Shown here: in pieces, positions 15,998 through 22,646 of the stretch
Numbering within the stretch: position 1 is the stretch's first letter
Layout: every line of letters begins with the position of its first letter
Source: a virus
DNA length: 39,382 nucleotides
IMG/VR virus record: IMGVR_UViG_3300025402_000027
Span: 1 to 39,382 of that record
Strand: one strand, 5' to 3'
Notes under the pieces: model-generated
The model's database searches: none
Seen by the model: the letters and a program-made list of their open reading frames with translations, nothing else
Told to the model about the DNA's origin: nothing
Made by a program: the position numbers and the translations under genes

Positions 15998-18298
15998 ATG
16001 AACTTTGTAGAATATATCACGAACCTAGCACCTGTAGGTGAAACAGCCCTTGTTGTGCGTCAAAAACCACAGTTAGATGGCAATGGGATGTTGCAGACCC
16101 ATGCCGATGGTACGATTAAATGCACATGGCCTGCGTTCCTGCCTACTGCTAAGGTTAAGAAGGATTGGGCTATCTACGGCAATACAGGCTCGTTTATCCT
16201 AGACCGCTTTGCCGATGGCAAGATATCAGCATCTAGCGCAAATTGTGAATACGTCCTTGTGATGATGTTAGATGACATCGGCACCAAGTCAAAAGAGCCG
16301 CCACTTGCGCCTACTTGGATCATGGAAACGTCCGAAGGATCGTTCCAATGGGGCTACGCATTTAAAGAGCAACCAACCAAGGGCGACTTCACCGCAGCCA
16401 TCAAAGCGATTGCTAAAGCAGGCTATACCGATCCTGGTGCTACTAATGCCGTGCGTAACTTCCGCTTGCCTGGTTCTGTAAACCTCAAGCCAGGGCGCGG
16501 TAACTTTGCGTCAGTCTTAGTAGCGTTCCACCCCGAGCGTGAATACAACCTTGAAGATATCTGCACCGCCCTTGATGTGGTGCCTGACCCTGCTGATACA
16601 GCGCAGAATGTCGCCATTCGCCTAGCTGACACAGGCAAAGATTCAGTCGTTACTTGGCTTAACGAGCAGGGGTTAATCATGTCGGCTGCCAATGGCGAGG
16701 GTTGGATGAGTATCGTTTGCCCTAACAACGCAGAGCATACCGATGGCAACATTGAAGGGCGTTACAAACCCTTAGATCGTTCGTTCTGTTGCTTGCATGG
16801 TCATTGCGTCGACTTTAGTTCACAAATGTTTCTTAATTGGGTAGCGGATAATGGTGGCCCAACTGTCGATCATGGTTTGCGTGACGAGTTGCTAGCAGAA
16901 AAGATGAACATGGCATTGTCAAAGCTAACACCCAATGACGTTTACAGAGATACCGCAGCAGAACTGATTGCCGAGGTTGAGCGCAAGGAATTAGGACGCA
17001 TTGAGAAGGCGGATTGGTACAAGCGGTTTGCTTACATCCAAGACGATGAGTCTTACTTTGATATGCAAGACCGACGTGAGGTCAGTCGCCAGACGTTCAA
17101 CGCTTTGTTCCGTCATGTATCGTGCAAGTCCCTTCATACAGGGCGCAAAGTAGAAGCATCCATTTGCTTTGATGAGAATCGTCAAGCAATGGGCGCCAAG
17201 GCGCTCGTTGGTGTGACTTACGCAGCAGGCGAAGATGTGATTGTATCCCGTGATGGCGACTTGTTTGGTAATCGTTGGCGGGATGCTAGACCTGAAATTC
17301 CAAATGCCTCTAACACAGACATTTCTATGTGGCTTAAGCATTGTCAAGAGTTAGTGCCTGAGCCTGAAGAACTTAGCCACATTTTTGATGTGATGGCTTT
17401 CAAAGTGCAATACCCCAAGATTAAAGTAAACCATGCTGTCCTTCATGCGGGTGACGAAGGATCAGGCAAGGACACATTTTGGGCGCCATTTATATGGGCT
17501 ATCTGTGGCGATCACCTTAAAAACAGAGGCATTATGGATAACAATTCCGTAAATTCCCAATGGGGTTATCAGTTGGAATCCGAAATCCTTATCATCAATG
17601 AACTTAAAGAACCCGACGCATCTACACGTCGCCAACTAGCAAACCAACTTAAACCAATCATCGCAGCCCCGCCCGAAATGCTCCCAATTAACCGCAAAGG
17701 ATTGCATCCGTACATGATGGCAAATAGGCTATTCGTGTTGGCATTTTCAAATGACCCCGTTCCAATTTCCTTAGCTAGTCAAGATAGAAGATGGTTCTGC
17801 GTCTGGTCGGCTGCACCGCGTATGGACTCAAACAAGGCCAAGAAAATGTGGGACTGGTATCGTGCCGGCGGGTTTGCTGCTATTGCTGATGTTCTTAAAA
17901 AGCGTGATGTATCCCGTTTTAATCCTAGTGCGCCGCCGATGTGGACTGAGTTTAAGGCCAATCTAGTAGAGCATGGCATGAGCATGGCCGAGAGTTACCT
18001 CGTAGAGATGCTTAAAAACCGCGTAGGCGAGTTTTCGCGTGGAGTTATAGGCTCACCCTTTCACTCTCTTTGTGATCGCCTTGCGGGTGCTGCGCCGTCA
18101 GGCGTTAAAGTGCCACAGGCTGCACTCTTGCACGCCTTAAAAGAAGCGGGCTGGATAGATCGCGGGCGGCTAAAGTCTAGGGAGTTCGACACTAAGAAGC
18201 ATATATTTTGCGCGCCGGCGATGTCTGAGATATCAAAATCAGAGCTGCGCCGTATGGTAGAGGAAAACCCGCCACCTAAGATGGTGTTGGTCAAATAA
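15998..18298 (+). CDS. Primase-helicase (RepB/PrimPol-like N-terminus, SF3/D5-like helicase C-terminus)
   Basis: A 766-residue fusion. The N-terminal part (DWAIYGNTGSFILDRF, VLVMMLDDIGTK, SFQWGYAF, NFRLPGSVNLKPG) resembles virus and plasmid RepB-type primases. A Cys/His cluster lies near residue 260 (CCLHGHC). The C-terminal part has Walker A GDEGSGKD at 485-492 and a Walker B-like ILIINELKEP, as in D5/DUF5906 helicases. It would prime and unwind the origin. Ribosome site gaaaggt. The gene ends directly before a bidirectional terminator. Confidence 0.85.
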   Translation: MNFVEYITNLAPVGETALVVRQKPQLDGNGMLQTHADGTIKCTWPAFLPTAKVKKDWAIYGNTGSFILDRFADGKISASSANCEYVLVMMLDDIGTKSKEPPLAPTWIMETSEGSFQWGYAFKEQPTKGDFTAAIKAIAKAGYTDPGATNAVRNFRLPGSVNLKPGRGNFASVLVAFHPEREYNLEDICTALDVVPDPADTAQNVAIRLADTGKDSVVTWLNEQGLIMSAANGEGWMSIVCPNNAEHTDGNIEGRYKPLDRSFCCLHGHCVDFSSQMFLNWVADNGGPTVDHGLRDELLAEKMNMALSKLTPNDVYRDTAAELIAEVERKELGRIEKADWYKRFAYIQDDESYFDMQDRREVSRQTFNALFRHVSCKSLHTGRKVEASICFDENRQAMGAKALVGVTYAAGEDVIVSRDGDLFGNRWRDARPEIPNASNTDISMWLKHCQELVPEPEELSHIFDVMAFKVQYPKIKVNHAVLHAGDEGSGKDTFWAPFIWAICGDHLKNRGIMDNNSVNSQWGYQLESEILIINELKEPDASTRRQLANQLKPIIAAPPEMLPINRKGLHPYMMANRLFVLAFSNDPVPISLASQDRRWFCVWSAAPRMDSNKAKKMWDWYRAGGFAAIADVLKKRDVSRFNPSAPPMWTEFKANLVEHGMSMAESYLVEMLKNRVGEFSRGVIGSPFHSLCDRLAGAAPSGVKVPQAALLHALKEAGWIDRGRLKSREFDTKKHIFCAPAMSEISKSELRRMVEENPPPKMVLVK

Positions 18299-18303
18299 AA
18301 AAG

Positions 18304-18326
18304 AGCCGGCGTATAGCCGGCTTTTT
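18304..18326. terminator. Bidirectional intrinsic terminator between convergent operons
   Basis: AGCCGGC (18304-18310), loop GTATA, GCCGGCT (18316-18322), followed on the plus strand by a T-run to 18326 and preceded by aaaaaag, which gives a T-run on the minus strand. It separates the rightward primase-helicase gene from the leftward operon that starts at 21058. Confidence 0.88.
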
Positions 18327-18342
18327 AATTGGTGCTAATGGT

Positions 18343-18402
18343 TTAAAGTTCCCATAATAAGATCATCAATTCAATGACAAGTAAGGCCACAAGATAGATC
18401 AT
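18343..18402 (-). CDS. 19-residue hydrophobic membrane micropeptide
   Basis: This reading frame encodes MIYLVALLVIELMILLWEL, a single membrane-spanning helix. Its ATG overlaps the stop of the upstream gene as ATGA (18399-18402), the same arrangement that links most genes here, and its stop lies just before the operon terminator. Coupling, position and an uninterrupted hydrophobic sequence support a real product, though it is too short for certainty. Function unknown. Confidence 0.45.
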   Translation of the reverse strand: MIYLVALLVIELMILLWEL

Positions 18403-18641
18403 TTAAGCGCCCCCATTAACTTGATGGGGTCTTGGCTTTCAAAAAACTCTTTGAGCGTGTCTGTAACTGTTGGCGGGGGTTCTTTTTCTAAGCGTGTTTG
18501 GAGTTCTTCTAGCTTTACTTTCATTTCAGCATAGAAAGCTTTTTTGTTGTCGTATCCGATGTCCTTATACGTCTGACCATAAGATAGGTCACAGATCTCA
18601 AAATAAATTTCGGTCACAAGTTCTTCTATATATTTGTTCAT
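18399..18641 (-). CDS. 80-residue hypothetical protein
   Basis: A charged helical protein, MNKYIEELVTEIYFEICDLS... with KLEELQTRLEKEPPPTV. It begins immediately after the stop of the gene upstream (TAA then ATG) and ends in an ATGA overlap with a micropeptide gene. The acidic composition is typical of small phage proteins that bind host factors, but nothing specific supports that. Unknown function. Confidence 0.65.
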   Translation of the reverse strand: MNKYIEELVTEIYFEICDLSYGQTYKDIGYDNKKAFYAEMKVKLEELQTRLEKEPPPTVTDTLKEFFESQDPIKLMGALK

Positions 18642-18839
18642 TTATTCGCCCCTATAATATGCGGTTAAATCTTCTTCAATCCACGCCATAGCGCTGCATA
18701 TATCGTTCCATTCAGCGTCAAATTGTGGGTCTTGGCCTTCCGGTATGCTATCTTCTCGATAGCACTCAAGGGCGCGCCATAGCGCCCCAAATTGGCTATC
18801 TAAATCGTCGCGTGTTACTGGTTTAAATGTAGTTGTCAT
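18642..18839 (-). CDS. 65-residue acidic hypothetical protein
   Basis: The protein starts MTTTFKPVTRDDLDSQFGAL and contains ECYREDSIPEGQDPQFDAEW. It is rich in D, E and W with a predicted helical C-terminus. It overlaps the upstream gene as ATGA and abuts the next start. The organisation shows it belongs to the leftward operon; function is unknown. Confidence 0.65.
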   Translation of the reverse strand: MTTTFKPVTRDDLDSQFGALWRALECYREDSIPEGQDPQFDAEWNDICSAMAWIEEDLTAYYRGE

Positions 18840-19090
18840 GCTTTGCCCTCTCTGATGTCTTGGTTGGCTTGCTTAATCCACGCGTCAGTGCGTGCTGATC
18901 GTGTGGCCTGTTCTTCTTGGAAATAAATAAGCGCGTCGATATCTTGGATAACCTCTTGCGCCTGTAATGCTTCTTCTTTGTCGCTTTCGTATTGTTCGCC
19001 GCTTGGCTCTTGGTCATCTAAATACCAATCGGCAAAATCGGACAATCGGCGTAACTTTTCGTATTGTTCCTGCGTGATAGTAATATTCAT
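18836..19090 (-). CDS. 84-residue acidic helical protein
   Basis: It reads MNITITQEQYEKLRRLSDFADWYL followed by a strongly acidic helix (SDKEEALQAQEVIQDIDALI). The start has ribosome site aaagg, provided by the end of the upstream gene. The beginning ITITQEQYEKLRR is a common opening of small phage and plasmid proteins. No function is recognised. Confidence 0.65.
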   Translation of the reverse strand: MNITITQEQYEKLRRLSDFADWYLDDQEPSGEQYESDKEEALQAQEVIQDIDALIYFQEEQATRSARTDAWIKQANQDIREGKA

Positions 19091-19092
19091 TT

Positions 19093-19218
19093 TTATGCCT
19101 TTTCTATTGTGCCGCCCGTTTTACGGGCAAAGGTTGTCGCGTTGGCGCGGTTAGTAAAGCGGCGGTATGCGTAAGATTCAACGCCGCCCATATAAGTTTT
19201 ATAAGTTACTGTAAACAT
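19093..19218 (-). CDS. 41-residue basic hypothetical protein
   Basis: The short frame reads MFTVTYKTYMGGVESYAYRR and ends GGTIEKA. It is basic with alternating polar/hydrophobic residues that suggest a small beta sheet. The ribosome site gaggt precedes it. Its 5' end overlaps the previous gene by 20 nt and its 3' end is two bases before the next start. Coupling and filled space support it; function unknown. Confidence 0.55.
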   Translation of the reverse strand: MFTVTYKTYMGGVESYAYRRFTNRANATTFARKTGGTIEKA

Positions 19219-19384
19219 GGTTTTTAACCTCGCTTTCACTTTCAGCAATAAAGCTATTATTTAAGTCTGTTATCCATTCATACCCGCAGTTATCGATCCA
19301 TTTTCTATACCCAACAATGGCGCACGGCAGTTCTTTTTCTATGTATTCAACAAACTGCCCGTTAATTTCTATGTATTTGGTCAT
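19199..19384 (-). CDS. 61-residue hypothetical protein
   Basis: The protein reads MTKYIEINGQFVEYIEKELP and includes YRKWIDNCGYEWITDLNN. I chose the ATG at 19384, which has aaaggg upstream, over the TTG at 19399. The mix of aromatic residues and short strands suggests a small globular fold. It overlaps both neighbours by about 20 nt. Function unknown. Confidence 0.6.
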   Translation of the reverse strand: MTKYIEINGQFVEYIEKELPCAIVGYRKWIDNCGYEWITDLNNSFIAESESEVKNHVYSNL

Positions 19385-19493
19385 TTTTAACCCTTTCAAC
19401 GGCCACGATCACGCGGCTTATCTTGGCTATAAAATTGGCGTAGGCTACGGCCTCGGCCATTGTTTGAAATACTTTCCCGCCGGATATATACAT
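19362..19493 (-). CDS. 43-residue hypothetical protein
   Basis: A short frame, MYISGGKVFQTMAEAVAYAN then FIAKISRVIVAVERVKN. It starts one base after the stop of the gene upstream (TAATATG) and overlaps the start of the next by 23 nt. The pattern of a short hairpin, then a helix, recurs in small phage proteins. Function unknown. Confidence 0.55.
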   Translation of the reverse strand: MYISGGKVFQTMAEAVAYANFIAKISRVIVAVERVKNDQIHRN

Positions 19494-19494
19494 A

Positions 19495-19608
19495 TTAAAA
19501 CCCCCCGTTTAGGTAAAAATACAAGGCGATCATGCCGCCGCCTAGAATCGCGCCCATGATGCCGGCGGCTACTATCTCAAGTTTTGTTGGTTGTGGTTGC
19601 TTATTCAT
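19495..19608 (-). CDS. 37-residue single-span membrane protein
   Basis: The frame encodes MNKQPQPTKLEIVAAGIMGA followed by ILGGGMIALYFYLNGGF. A polar N-terminus and one hydrophobic, Gly-rich helix suggest an inner-membrane protein with N-in topology. It begins two bases past the stop of the gene upstream and is followed at one base by the next start. Function unknown. Confidence 0.55.
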   Translation of the reverse strand: MNKQPQPTKLEIVAAGIMGAILGGGMIALYFYLNGGF

Positions 19609-19610
19609 GA

Positions 19611-20111
19611 TCACACCCAAGCCGGTTGGTTTTCAGATTTTGGCAAACTAGCCAAAAATGAGATTACTTCGTTAGGTATCTCGCACCTTAGCCATGCGCT
19701 GCCGTATTTGTAGGGTTTGCCTTCGTGCAGGTATTCGCTATCTTCTAAAATACCTAATTCTTTCAGCATAACGCAGGCTGCGGTGTATTCATACTTAGCC
19801 CCGCCTAGCTGCCACGCTTTAATGGCTAGTTCTTGGCGCGGGCTGCCGGCCTTCATGTCATTTAGATGGTATTTATCCCAAGTTTTGCGAAACTTAGAAA
19901 CAAGCGCGGGCGTCCAACCTTTGTGCAGCTTTTTAAAATTCCACTCGTGCATGACAATTTGACCGCATGATCCCCGCGCGTTACCGGAAGGAAGCGGGGC
20001 TTCTACGCCTGATATTGAAAGCCGCCCTTCTTTTAGCTCTATGTTGCAAAATAATTGACCGCCTTTTAAGCCGCCTAGATCAACCACGCCGATATTGATA
20101 ATTTTGTTCAT
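19611..20111 (-). CDS. 166-residue conserved phage protein of unknown function
   Basis: I recognise the layout of a recurrent phage protein: a short N-terminal beta segment (MNKIINIGVVDLGGLKGGQL), a GSCGQI element, W-x(n)-YHLNDMKAGSPRQ in the middle, and a C-terminus with YGSAWLRCEIPNEVISFLASL. No function is known to me. I chose the ATG at 20111, which follows aaggaa, over the frame's upstream extension to 20126. A conserved leader hairpin precedes it. Confidence 0.7.
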   Translation of the reverse strand: MNKIINIGVVDLGGLKGGQLFCNIELKEGRLSISGVEAPLPSGNARGSCGQIVMHEWNFKKLHKGWTPALVSKFRKTWDKYHLNDMKAGSPRQELAIKAWQLGGAKYEYTAACVMLKELGILEDSEYLHEGKPYKYGSAWLRCEIPNEVISFLASLPKSENQPAWV

Positions 20112-20126
20112 TTTAGATTCCTTCAA

Positions 20127-20164
20127 TTTAGTTTAGTGAATTGCCGGTGATTAAGCGCACCGGC
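20127..20164 (-). promoter_or_regulatory. Leader element: CCGG hairpin plus CACTAAACTAAA box
   Basis: Read leftward, GCCGGTG pairs with CACCGGC around eight bases (20164-20143), then comes CACTAAACTAAA (20138-20127), then the ribosome site of 20111. The same combination occurs in the leader at 21114-21074. It could be an mRNA-stabilising or translational control element. Confidence 0.4.
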
Positions 20165-20183
20165 CACGCTATCCACTACAAAT

Positions 20184-20852
20184 TTAGGCTGCTATGGCTG
20201 CTGGTTGTTCGGCTGCTGCTAGTGGCGCGTATAGCGTAGGACTAGCAAGGCCGCCGGCCTGTTCGTCGCCTGTTTTGCCTTTGGTTGGCATAATTACGCC
20301 AATAAAGCTAGCAAGGCCGGTGATATTGACTAAGGCCGCGCTGTGGCCATTTTGCATAATCTCAATATCAGGGCTTTTTGCACCGGTCAATAGTTTGGCC
20401 GCTTTTAGGAATGTCGCTAAATAATCGGGGTTATATTGTGCAGCCGCGCCGTTAGTCATTGCGCCGCTTACTACACGAGCATAATCGGGAAATGTGCCCT
20501 CTATGCCGGCGAATGTCGTTTTCACGCCGTAATTGTCAATTTCCCAATACTTAGCACTAGATCCATAAGGGTTAGGAATTTGTTTAATTTGCACGATGTC
20601 GGCATTTTTGCTTACTGGTTTTAAGGCCTTAATAATATCGCTAGGAATGATGAGCGAACCCGCGCCGGTGTTTACTAGGTTTTGAGTTAAGTTCTCAATT
20701 CCTAAAATATGCCCGTTAGTTGCTACTAAGCGGGTTGTTGTTTCGTTAAATTCGACGTTTACGCCGTTTAAATAATAGCGAATATCACCCTTAGCTGCTA
20801 AGAGATCAAGACCCTTTAAAGCATTTATTGAGATTGTAAATTGATTGTTCAT
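20184..20852 (-). CDS. Two-domain beta-type DNA sliding clamp homologue
   Basis: A 222-residue protein that matches bacterial DnaN from its second domain on. DIRYYLNGVNVEF (residues 23-35) corresponds to DVRYYLNGMLFE of E. coli beta, ATNGHILG (44-51) to ATDGHRLA, LIIPSDIIKALK (67-78) to the following strand and helix, EGTFPDYARVV (118-128) to DGRFPDYRRVL, and GVIMP (185-189) to the C-terminal VVMP. Domain 1 (about 125 residues) is absent, and a 30-residue Ala/Pro/Gly-rich tail is added. It probably clamps the family A polymerase. With two domains per subunit it would need to form a trimer to make the usual six-domain ring. Confidence 0.88.
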   Translation of the reverse strand: MNNQFTISINALKGLDLLAAKGDIRYYLNGVNVEFNETTTRLVATNGHILGIENLTQNLVNTGAGSLIIPSDIIKALKPVSKNADIVQIKQIPNPYGSSAKYWEIDNYGVKTTFAGIEGTFPDYARVVSGAMTNGAAAQYNPDYLATFLKAAKLLTGAKSPDIEIMQNGHSAALVNITGLASFIGVIMPTKGKTGDEQAGGLASPTLYAPLAAAEQPAAIAA

Positions 20853-20884
20853 GATAGTTTTGCCTTTAGATTAGAGTAGATTAG

Positions 20885-21058
20885 TTAAAACTTAACGCTA
20901 TAAATTTCGAATGCGTGCGCGTATAAAATATCCGCATAAGGTAATTCGCTGCTTTCGATCTTATCTAATAGCGCGCTAAATTCAGTCTTAGTATTGCAGC
21001 TATCAATAGCATTATCAAGATAAGCATAGGCTTGATTGAGTTCGTTTACAAAGTTCAT
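20885..21058 (-). CDS. 57-residue hypothetical protein, first gene of the leftward operon
   Basis: The frame reads MNFVNELNQAYAYLDNAIDS and continues KTEFSALLDKIESSELPYAD, an acidic helical protein. The ribosome site aaagg lies before the ATG. It is the first gene after the leftward promoter candidate and comes directly before the clamp gene. Function unknown; its position next to the origin region makes a replication role possible. Confidence 0.6.
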   Translation of the reverse strand: MNFVNELNQAYAYLDNAIDSCNTKTEFSALLDKIESSELPYADILYAHAFEIYSVKF

Positions 21059-21073
21059 TTTGTGGCCTTTTCG

Positions 21074-21114
21074 TTTAGTTTAGTGGACTGTTTACCGGTT
21101 AAGTTGCAGCCGGT
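21074..21114 (-). promoter_or_regulatory. Second copy of the leader element (CCGG hairpin plus CACTAAACTAAA)
   Basis: Read leftward, ACCGG (21114-21110) pairs with CCGGT (21098-21094), followed by CACTAAACTAAA (21085-21074), identical over 12 bases to the copy at 20138-20127. The hairpin starts about where the transcript from the promoter at 21121-21149 should start, so it would cap the 5' end of the mRNA. Confidence 0.45.
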
Positions 21115-21120
21115 ATTGAT

Positions 21121-21149
21121 AATGTAAAACAATTCCTTACACTTTGCAA
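21121..21149 (-). promoter_or_regulatory. Candidate promoter for the leftward clamp operon
   Basis: On the minus strand TTGCAA (21149-21144) and TACATT (21126-21121) are separated by exactly 17 bases; each matches four of six bases of the host sigma-70 consensus. It lies between the DnaA-box-like repeats and the first leftward gene, and the predicted start is about 21114. Confidence 0.5.
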
Positions 21150-21170
21150 CACTTAGCGCAAAATATATTT

Positions 21171-21559
21171 TGTGGACTGATTGCGGATCGATTGTGGACT
21201 GATTGTGGACAATCAAAAACAGGGCGCGAACCCTTACAAAATAAGAGTTGTGGATATTGTGGATAAATTAAAATACCTTATTAGTTAGAGGTTGATATAT
21301 TGTTGTATAAATACAACGAATGTTATAAGTCAGCGACTTAAAATCGATTGTCCACTTGTCCACGTTGTCCACGTTTATGCTGCTATTTCGCCCACGCCGT
21401 TAGCTACTAGCTAAAAGTTGTGGATAGTGTGGACAACTTAAAAACATATTGTCCGCATTGTCCACAAGTTAAGCGGCCACGCGCCCAAAGCAAAAAGCAA
21501 ACAACAACAACAACGCAACGCCGCGCCCTAACTTGCCTGGACAATCCACGTTGTCCACA
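21171..21559. other. Candidate replication origin: cluster of DnaA-box-like 9-mers
   Basis: This lies in the only stretch over 300 bases without a gene (21059-21747). At least a dozen 9-mers match or nearly match the DnaA box TTATCCACA. A perfect box is at 21258-21266 (minus orientation); TTGTCCACA or its complement is at 21204, 21428, 21458 and 21551; TTGTCCACG is at 21356 and 21365; others are at 21171, 21193, 21249, 21348, 21419 and 21449. Many are paired head to tail as 18-bp double boxes. An AT-rich segment (about 21263-21335) lies between the groups and could be the unwinding site. Confidence 0.65.
21302..21340. promoter_or_regulatory. Two palindromes in the AT-rich part of the origin region
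   Basis: GTTGTAT-aa-ATACAAC (21302-21317) is a perfect inverted repeat with 7-bp arms, and TAAGTC-agc-GACTTA (21326-21340) has 6-bp arms. They lie between two groups of DnaA-box-like repeats. They could be operators for a dimeric protein or replication hairpins. Confidence 0.4.
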
Positions 21560-21732
21560 AGCCACAAGCTAATAAGGGTAAACCCGTAGCCTGAAACTTC
21601 TGCCTTTCAAATTTAGGCCCCCGGGTAGGGCCGACAGCTTTTGAGTTGGTGGTTGCCAGGTATCACGAACAATTTTTATTTTTATAGCCATCACAACAGA
21701 TTCGTTTTTAATTTTTATTTTTTATTGAAAAG

Positions 21733-21741
21733 TGATAACAT
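21733..21741 (+). promoter_or_regulatory. Candidate extended -10 promoter for the packaging/structural operon
   Basis: TGATAACAT is an extended -10 (TG, one base, TAACAT) seven bases upstream of the ATG at 21748, preceded by T/A-rich sequence but no good -35. It overlaps a small palindrome, GTGAT-aac-ATCAC (21732-21744), which could be an operator. A start seven bases downstream would fall on the A of the start codon. Confidence 0.4.
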
Positions 21742-21747
21742 CACGCT

Positions 21748-22191
21748 ATGTTTGTATCCTTTCCTTATGAACCTCGTAAGCTGCAAGCTACAGAGTCACG
21801 GCTTGAAGCAATCAAGAAAGCCGCCAAGCTCGGCCTTAAGGGAGATTCGTTGGCGTTAGCAGCGGGTATGCTCCCCACCGAATATCGTCAGTTAGTACAG
21901 TTTGATCCGATTGCTGAATGGGCAGAATTAACAGGCAGAGCCGAAGGTGAATATGAAGCTAGCGAACTCTTGCATACTGCTGCACAAAACGGTGACTCCC
22001 GTGCAGCCCTCGCAATCTTGCAAAACGTCCACGGGTGGGTTGCCAAACAACAACTATCCATCGACGTCGAACAGCGCATCTCAATCACCGCTGCTCTCGA
22101 GCAAGCGCAGTCAAGAGTCATTGACGCCCTCACAGCTAGTGAACCTCAAAGCGTAGAGTTCAAACCAGTCAAACAAAAGAAAGCAGCGTAA
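21748..22191 (+). CDS. terS: Terminase small subunit (putative)
   Basis: A 147-residue protein one gene ahead of TerL. The N-terminal part is a helix-turn-helix-like segment (AIKKAAKLGLKGDSLALAAGM) suited to binding the pac site, and the middle and end are helical (EASELLHTAAQNGDSRAALA; ITAALEQAQSRVIDALTA). TerS proteins diverge strongly, so the call rests on layout and position. No ribosome site precedes the ATG, which suggests a leaderless message. Its stop overlaps the next start as TAATG. Confidence 0.7.
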   Translation: MFVSFPYEPRKLQATESRLEAIKKAAKLGLKGDSLALAAGMLPTEYRQLVQFDPIAEWAELTGRAEGEYEASELLHTAAQNGDSRAALAILQNVHGWVAKQQLSIDVEQRISITAALEQAQSRVIDALTASEPQSVEFKPVKQKKAA

Positions 22192-22646
22192 TGGCTACTA
22201 ATGCACTGGCGCCTGCGCCCGTCAATGCGCTAAACGTATTAGCGACAGCGCCTCAGAACGAAATAGATCCTTTTGACTTTACCGCAACGCACAACACTAA
22301 GTTGTCGCCAAAAGAAGAAAAAGCGTTTATGGCATGGGCTGATAAAACGGGCAAGATTAAGGATCTGTACGACTATGATCTGCGTGGTTTTTGGAAGTCT
22401 GGCGCGGGTACGGCTGAGAATGGGCATGGTACAGATACGTTTAAGAAACCAAACCATCCGACATTTAGCGACCAAAGTCAATTTCATTCGCCTGATACGC
22501 CTGGCGGTACTTGGTCAGAAACACCGCAAGGTCAGACTGTGTTTACACCTTCAGATTACAACTTACAAAATATGCCTGCGCCTGCCCTTCAACAGTATTT
22601 TCAAAAAGTTGAACCAAACGTCTTGCTCAATATGCCAGCACAATAA
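22191..22646 (+). CDS. Conserved phage protein between the terminase subunits
   Basis: A 151-residue protein with a block I recognise from many phages: FMAWADKTGKIKDLYDYDLRG, then GHGTDTFKKPNHPTFSDQSQF and GGTW...FTPSDYNLQ. These proteins are found by terminase or head genes and have no established function. It sits between TerS and TerL with TAATG overlaps on both sides, so it is co-translated with packaging genes. Confidence 0.7.
   Translation: MATNALAPAPVNALNVLATAPQNEIDPFDFTATHNTKLSPKEEKAFMAWADKTGKIKDLYDYDLRGFWKSGAGTAENGHGTDTFKKPNHPTFSDQSQFHSPDTPGGTWSETPQGQTVFTPSDYNLQNMPAPALQQYFQKVEPNVLLNMPAQ

Noticed and set aside
21616-21632. GGCCC...GGGCC inverted repeat considered as a pac site
   Set aside because: Only 5-bp arms and no independent sign of a packaging cut; pac sites are usually recognised by TerS and cannot be read from a hairpin.
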